The translations under genes and the position numbers were made by a program. From Planctomycetaceae bacterium (GTDB lineage: Bacteria > Planctomycetota > Planctomycetia > Pirellulales > Pirellulaceae): DNA of 64,000 bases. The stretch is taken from contig JACKHM010000003.1 of assembly GCA_020638995.1 (NCBI GenBank), positions 1,240,001 to 1,304,000 on the forward strand, in the 5' to 3' direction. The notes under the pieces are model-generated. The model was given only the letters and a program-made list of their open reading frames with translations. It was not told where the DNA came from and did no database searches. Shown here piece after piece: positions 59,349 through 64,000 of the stretch. The stretch's first letter is position 1, and each line of letters begins with the position of its first letter.

Positions 59349-61562
59349 ATGTGCAGGTTAGACACCATCACTTGTATTACCTGTTTGCTGGTTCACACGG
59401 TTGTTGTCTCATACACGCCAGCCGCGGAATCGCCAGAACCGAAGCCCGTTAGTTTCGAGCTTCAAGTTCAACCGATCATGGCTGCTCGCGGCTGTAGTAC
59501 GGGAGCGTGTCATGGAAAGCAACGAGGGCAAAATGGCTTTCAATTGTCACTCTTGGGATTCGACTCGGAATTCGATTACGCCGCGCTCACGATGAATGCC
59601 CGCGGAAGACGCGTGTTTCCCGCTGCACCCGACGAAAGTCTGCTCTTATTAAAAGCCACGGGCCAGGCGCCGCATGGCGGCGGGCAACGCTTTTCTGTGG
59701 ACAGCGCGGAGTACAGAATTCTGCGTGACTGGATTGTCGCCGGTTTGCCTCGCCGGCTGCCTGATGAGCCAACACTGACGGCAGTTACAGCCGCTCCAAC
59801 AGAGAAGTTCATGAAACCCGGCGAGACGCTTCAGTTGCAAGTCACCGCTCACTACTCAGATGGATCGACCGAGGACGTCACACGAATGGCGATGTTTCAG
59901 TCTAATGAAAGTGCGATTGTAAGTGTGAATGACGATGGTTTGATTGAAGCTGGCCCGATCCCTGGCGAAGCGTCAATTATGGCACGCTATATGAATGTCA
60001 TCGCGACGTGCAATGTTGCGATTCCTCTTGCCGGAGAAGTTCCCGCAGACCTCTACGCAAAGCTGCCACGCCTGAACTTCATTGACGAACTTGTGTGGCA
60101 GAAACTGGAATCGTTGGGCATCACGCCCTCGGGACCGATCGATGATGCCAAATTCATGCGCCGTGTTTACATCGATATTATAGGAACGCTCCCAACGCCC
60201 GAAGAGACACGAACCTTCCTCGCGGACCCGGCAACGGACAAACGCCAAGCTCTCGTCGACCGGCTTCTCGACCGTCCCGAATACGCGGAGCACTGGGCGA
60301 ACAAATGGGTGGACTTGCTGCGGCCCAACCCTTATCGAGTTGGTATTAAGGCCGTCCTCAATTACGACCACTGGATACGCGACAGTTTCCGCAAGAACAA
60401 ACCCTATGATCAGTTTGTTCGTGAGCTGATTTCGGCACAGGGGAGCACTTGGCACAATGGCGCCGCGACCTTATTTCGCGATCGCCGTTCGCCCGATGAA
60501 ATTACAACTTTAGTAACACAACTGTTCCTCGGCATCCGGCTGGAGTGTGCCAAGTGTCATCATCATGTCTTCGAGAAGTGGAGCCAAGAGGACTTTTATA
60601 GCTTTGCGGCTTACTTTTCCCGAGTTGGGTATAAGGGAACGGGTTTGTCGCCACCGATTTCGGGCGGCGAGGAAATCGTGCTGACCTCGAAGAAAGGCAG
60701 CGTCTCACATCCACTGACTGGGGAGGTGCTCGAGCCGCGGCCCTTGTTCAATGAAGCTCCGCCGATTGCCCTCGATACTGACCCTCGCGAAGCCCTGGCC
60801 GAGTGGATCACAAGCCCAGAGAATGATTACTTCGCGCAAGTCATGGTCAATCGAATCTGGAACGACTTGATGGGTCGCGGGCTGGTGATGCCGGTCGATG
60901 ACCTGCGAGCTACTAATCCACCATCCAATGGACCGCTGCTCGAAGCGCTGGCAGCAGACTTCCGGGACAAAGGATTTAACATCAAGGAAGTTCTGCGTAC
61001 GATCACCAACTCGTATGTTTACGCTTTAAGCTCCGAGCCGACCGAACGCAACATCGCTGACACACAGAATTATTCTCGCCACTACCGACAACGCCTGCGC
61101 GCCGAGGTAATGCTGGATGCCGTTGCCGACATTACGGACATTCCGAACACATTCGCCGCGATGCCAGCAGGCTCTCGGGCGAAAGAGATTTGGACTCACC
61201 GCGTCAGTTCTCTCTTCCTGGATACGTTTGGCAGGCCCGATCCCAATCAAGATCCACCCTGCGAACGCCAGGAAGATGCGACCGTTACGCAAGCGCTACA
61301 TATGATGAATGCGACGGAACTTCACAGTCGCGTTACTTCAGACAAAGGACGGGCCGCAAAACTAGCGGCCAGCGACCGCACGCCTGAACAGATCGTTGAA
61401 GAGTTGTACTTGCTGGTCTACGCAAGGTTCCCAGACAGCGATGAGCGAGAGTTTGGAAAGCAACTGTTCGGTGATGCGCCGGGACCGCCAGAGCGCAAAC
61501 AGGCGACCGAAGATCTGCTGTGGGCTTTGCTCAATACGCCCGAGTTTCTGTTCAAGGATTAG
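59349..61562 (+). CDS. Secreted DUF1549/DUF1553 protein with c-type heme motifs and an Ig-like domain (737 aa)
   Basis: The ATG at 59349 starts a plausible signal peptide (CITCLLVHTVVVSYTPAAES); a TTG 63 nt upstream is also in frame but adds no signal features. N-terminal heme-like motif GCSTGACHGKQRG and LLLKATGQAPHGGG (PSCyt1-type region); Big_2-like Ig domain (LQVTAHYSDGSTEDVTRMAM); DUF1549 with FMRRVYIDIIGTLPTPEETR, FVRELISAQG and C-A-K-C-H followed by HHVFEKWSQEDFYSFAAYFS; DUF1553 with YFAQVMVNRIWNDLMGRGLV, NIKEVLRTITNSYVYAL and LHSRVTSDKGRAAKL. Function unknown; the heme motifs suggest a periplasmic electron-transfer role. It is followed after 3 nt by a DUF1501 gene, the standard planctomycete pairing. 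Confidence 0.9.
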   Translation: MCRLDTITCITCLLVHTVVVSYTPAAESPEPKPVSFELQVQPIMAARGCSTGACHGKQRGQNGFQLSLLGFDSEFDYAALTMNARGRRVFPAAPDESLLLLKATGQAPHGGGQRFSVDSAEYRILRDWIVAGLPRRLPDEPTLTAVTAAPTEKFMKPGETLQLQVTAHYSDGSTEDVTRMAMFQSNESAIVSVNDDGLIEAGPIPGEASIMARYMNVIATCNVAIPLAGEVPADLYAKLPRLNFIDELVWQKLESLGITPSGPIDDAKFMRRVYIDIIGTLPTPEETRTFLADPATDKRQALVDRLLDRPEYAEHWANKWVDLLRPNPYRVGIKAVLNYDHWIRDSFRKNKPYDQFVRELISAQGSTWHNGAATLFRDRRSPDEITTLVTQLFLGIRLECAKCHHHVFEKWSQEDFYSFAAYFSRVGYKGTGLSPPISGGEEIVLTSKKGSVSHPLTGEVLEPRPLFNEAPPIALDTDPREALAEWITSPENDYFAQVMVNRIWNDLMGRGLVMPVDDLRATNPPSNGPLLEALAADFRDKGFNIKEVLRTITNSYVYALSSEPTERNIADTQNYSRHYRQRLRAEVMLDAVADITDIPNTFAAMPAGSRAKEIWTHRVSSLFLDTFGRPDPNQDPPCERQEDATVTQALHMMNATELHSRVTSDKGRAAKLAASDRTPEQIVEELYLLVYARFPDSDEREFGKQLFGDAPGPPERKQATEDLLWALLNTPEFLFKD

Positions 61563-61565
61563 GCG

Positions 61566-62888
61566 ATGACCAAGCGACGCAATTGTGAGGGAGTCACGCG
61601 CCGAGACGGATTAAGGCTTGGTTTGGGGAGCCTGCTCGGTGGAGGGCTTGTCGGAGCCCTAAGAACTCGCGCTGAGGCCGCTTCTCTTCACGCTCGAGAA
61701 GCGGATGCGTGCATTCTCATCTGGATGGACGGAGGGCCGACTCACTACGAGACGTTTGATCCCAAGCCAGATGCGCCGATTGAAGTCCGCGGCGAGTTCT
61801 CGACCATTTCGACCAACTTGCCCGGAGTTCGTTTCTCGAAACACCTGACTCAACTTGCTGCGATTGCCGATCGACTGGCAATTGTCCGCTCGATCCGCCA
61901 CAACCAGGGAAACCACGGTGCGGGTAACCACTACATGATGACGGGCTCGCCGCCTCGTATTCCTGTCGGTTGTGGTGCGTTTGTCAGCTTTCATCCGAGC
62001 TTGGGCTCCGTGGTATCTCGTGAGTTGGATGCGCCGGCAGGCATGCCCGCCTATTTTTCGATGCCTCGCATGTCGCGGAGCGGAGGTCCAAACTTCTTGG
62101 GTGCAAAGCACGGCCCGTTTGTCGTTCCCGATGACCCAAACTCGGAGGGCTTTCGCGTGCGGGACGTCGCCCTGCCTGGTGGCTTGACGGGCGATCGGTA
62201 CACGACCCGACAAGAGATACGGCAGCAGATCGATCGGATGAAACGAATCCAGGACGAAGCGGCTGGCGATCCGCTATTGGCAGTCGACGAGTTTTATCAA
62301 CAAGGACAGCAGCTGATCGCTTCCGTCGAGTCACAGCATGCGTTTGACATCCACCGCGAACCGGTTGCCGTGCGCGAAAAGTACGGTCGCCACGGGTTCG
62401 GTCAGCGCGCGCTACTCGCTCGCCGCCTGGTCGAAGCTGGAGTCCCGTTCGTAACCTTGTACGAAGGCGGCTGGGATCACCATCGTGATATCTTCAACGA
62501 ACTCAACGGCAAGCTGCCTCCTTTCGAGGCTTCGATTGCGGCATTGATTTTAGACCTGGAATCCCGAGGCATGCTCGAACGAACGCTCGTCGTCGCCCTG
62601 GGTGAATTTGGCAGAACGCCGAAAGTGAACTCCCGAGGCGGTCGCGATCATTGGTCAAATGCAATGTCGGTAATGCTCGCTGGTGGCGGGACGCCATCTG
62701 GACAGATAGTTGGCGCTACGGACCGCCAAGGTTACTCGGCAGTCGACCGTGTACTCTCGCCGGAGAATTTTGCGGCGACGATCTATGCCAAACTAGGGAT
62801 CGACCCCGGCAAGATTGTGCATACTCCGGAAGGTCGCCCCGTGCCGTATGTTAGTGACCCGACACCGATAACCGAGCTTATGAGTTGA
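61566..62888 (+). CDS. DUF1501 family protein (440 aa)
   Basis: Tat-like N-terminus (VTRRDGLRLGLGSLLGGGLV). DUF1501 blocks: ILIWMDGGPTHYETFDPKPD, GVRFSKHLTQLAAIADRLAI, IRHNQGNHGAGNHYMMTGSP, EGGWDHHRDIFNELNGKL, LVVALGEFGRTPKVNSRGGR and LSPENFAATIYAKLGIDPGK. It resembles the copy at 17137-18516 in architecture but is clearly divergent. It starts 3 nt after the DUF1549/DUF1553 gene and is followed after 6 nt by the next gene, so the three form one operon. Confidence 0.92.
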   Translation: MTKRRNCEGVTRRDGLRLGLGSLLGGGLVGALRTRAEAASLHAREADACILIWMDGGPTHYETFDPKPDAPIEVRGEFSTISTNLPGVRFSKHLTQLAAIADRLAIVRSIRHNQGNHGAGNHYMMTGSPPRIPVGCGAFVSFHPSLGSVVSRELDAPAGMPAYFSMPRMSRSGGPNFLGAKHGPFVVPDDPNSEGFRVRDVALPGGLTGDRYTTRQEIRQQIDRMKRIQDEAAGDPLLAVDEFYQQGQQLIASVESQHAFDIHREPVAVREKYGRHGFGQRALLARRLVEAGVPFVTLYEGGWDHHRDIFNELNGKLPPFEASIAALILDLESRGMLERTLVVALGEFGRTPKVNSRGGRDHWSNAMSVMLAGGGTPSGQIVGATDRQGYSAVDRVLSPENFAATIYAKLGIDPGKIVHTPEGRPVPYVSDPTPITELMS

Positions 62889-62894
62889 GCGCAA

Positions 62895-64000
62895 TGTCAC
62901 TCCCTCGAAGACCAAAACGCACCTTCGTTAAAGTTGTGCTCGCGACCGTGGCGATGCTTCTGTTGCCCACACTTCATGCAGCACCGCCCAAATGCGATAG
63001 TCTGTTTCCGTCCGGTGGACAGCGCGGACAACAGATTGAAGTAACAGCCGCGGGGAGTTTCAGCAACTGGCCTGTATCGGTATGGGTCGACCGTGAGGGA
63101 CTCCAGGTCGAGGCCGGCAAGGATAAGGGAAAATTCACAATTCAGATCGGAGAACATGCCAACGGTGTGTATTTGCTTCGCTTTCACGATAACGAAGGAG
63201 CGACATCGTTGCGACCATTCGCCGTCGATTCGTTACCAGAAGTCGTCGAGGCCGAGCCCAATGATGAATTGAACGCTGCACAAAAGATTACTCAGTCAGC
63301 AATCATCAACGGACGATTGGAGAAGTCGGGAGATGTCGACGGTTACGCGATCGAATTGACGGCTGGACAGACGTTGGTCGCTTCGTTGGATGCGAACCAG
63401 ACATTTGGTTCCCCGATGGACGCGGTACTGCAGATTTGCAGTGCGGATGGTTTTGTAGTCGAGCAGAACGATGACCAACGCGGCGTCGACCCACAGATTG
63501 TCTTCACGGCGCCGGGAGACGGCACTTACGTTGTTCGAACATTCGCCTTCCCCCTCACACCAAACAGCAGCATCGCGTTTTCGGGCGCAGCCACTTACAT
63601 CTATCGATTAACATTAACGACCGGCGCCTTCGTAGACCACGTCATTCCGCTTGCGGTGCAGGTCGACAAGTCGACTGATACGCAACTGTTCGGCTGGAAT
63701 CTGGCAGAAAGTTCATCGGTCCAGATCCCAGCGGCTACTGAGCGAAATCGTGTGTTCGCCTCTCATCCGGAGTTTGCCTCGTCGGTTCAGCAATCCGTGA
63801 CAAAAGATACCGTGATCGCCGCGGTCGCAGCGCGGAGCGAGAGCGAACCGCAATCGATTGAACTCCCTGCGGTTGTCACGGGACGAATTGATGCGGAAGG
63901 CAAGGAGGATGTCTTTCAAGTCTCACTCACCAAGGGCACCAAGTTATCCGTCCAGGTGGAGTCCGATGCGTTGGGGTATCTGCTCGACCCGCTGGTACTG
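62895..64000 (+). CDS. Secreted protein with pre-peptidase C-terminal-type domains, third gene of the cassette (partial, runs off the right edge)
   Basis: Starts 6 nt after the DUF1501 stop. Signal peptide (FVKVVLATVAMLLLPTLHAA), then an N-terminal sandwich (CDSLFPSGGQRGQQIEVTAA) and at least two pre-peptidase C-terminal (PPC) domains, the first around AEPNDELNAAQKITQSAI then GDVDGYAIELTAGQTLVASL and APGDGTYVVRTFAFP, the second around GRIDAEGKEDVFQVSLTKGT. 368 codons are present and the frame is open at the right edge. A PPC-domain protein after DUF1501 is a recurrent planctomycete arrangement. Function unknown; it would be exported. Confidence 0.85.

Overview
The window looks like chromosomal DNA from a planctomycete (Pirellulaceae/Rhodopirellula type). 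The evidence is the protein repertoire: seven formylglycine sulfatases or sulfatase remnants, DUF1549/DUF1553 and DUF1501 proteins, planctomycete-type ECF sigma factors, FG-GAP/UnbV proteins, EF-hand-tagged secreted enzymes, and a giant surface protein with an LEPR-XLL-like N-terminus and a dockerin-like C-terminus. The family assignments are read from motifs. No database search was possible.

Layout. (1) 1-5.8 kb is a decaying sulfatase island. It holds a sulfatase interrupted by an amber codon near its end, an intact sulfatase-esterase fusion, a sulfatase with an amber codon in its signal peptide and a lost C-terminus, and a gene in which the front half of an ECF sigma factor is joined to a TolB-like propeller. 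(2) 6.2-24.1 kb (minus strand) is a tightly packed ten-gene operon headed by an ECF sigma factor and its membrane-bound partner. It continues with an esterase/cytochrome/DUF1549/DUF1553 fusion, a DUF1501 protein, a sulfatase, two tandem UnbV-type proteins, a TolB-like propeller, a class C beta-lactamase-like hydrolase, and a redoxin/cytochrome/copper-monooxygenase fusion. Six of the eight effectors carry EF-hand pairs at one or both ends. (3) 24.5-28.4 kb holds tRNA-Pro(GGG) with its terminator and a tadABC-type secretion trio. (4) 28.5-49.5 kb is a 19.3-kb gene for a 6436-residue adhesin/protease-like surface protein. It is flanked by remnants of IS21 and Y1 transposases, a dead sulfatase and a broken tyrosine recombinase. 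(5) 49.6-55 kb carries a sulfatase-GH2 glycosidase fusion and an iduronate-sulfatase-like gene. (6) 55-59.2 kb carries a coiled-coil protein built on an exact 14-residue period, a response regulator with an HDOD domain, a dead CheY-like gene and a small secreted protein. (7) 59.3-64 kb is a cassette of a DUF1549/DUF1553 protein, a DUF1501 protein and a pre-peptidase-domain protein that runs off the right edge.

Together the genes suggest a lifestyle based on sulfated polysaccharides: sulfatases paired with esterase and glycosidase modules, large surface proteins, and redox and cytochrome proteins in the periplasm. The strongest candidates for undescribed biology are the EF-hand-tagged ECF operon, the 14-residue-repeat protein, the sulfatase-GH2 and sulfatase-esterase fusions, and the giant protein with a subtilisin domain near its C-terminus.
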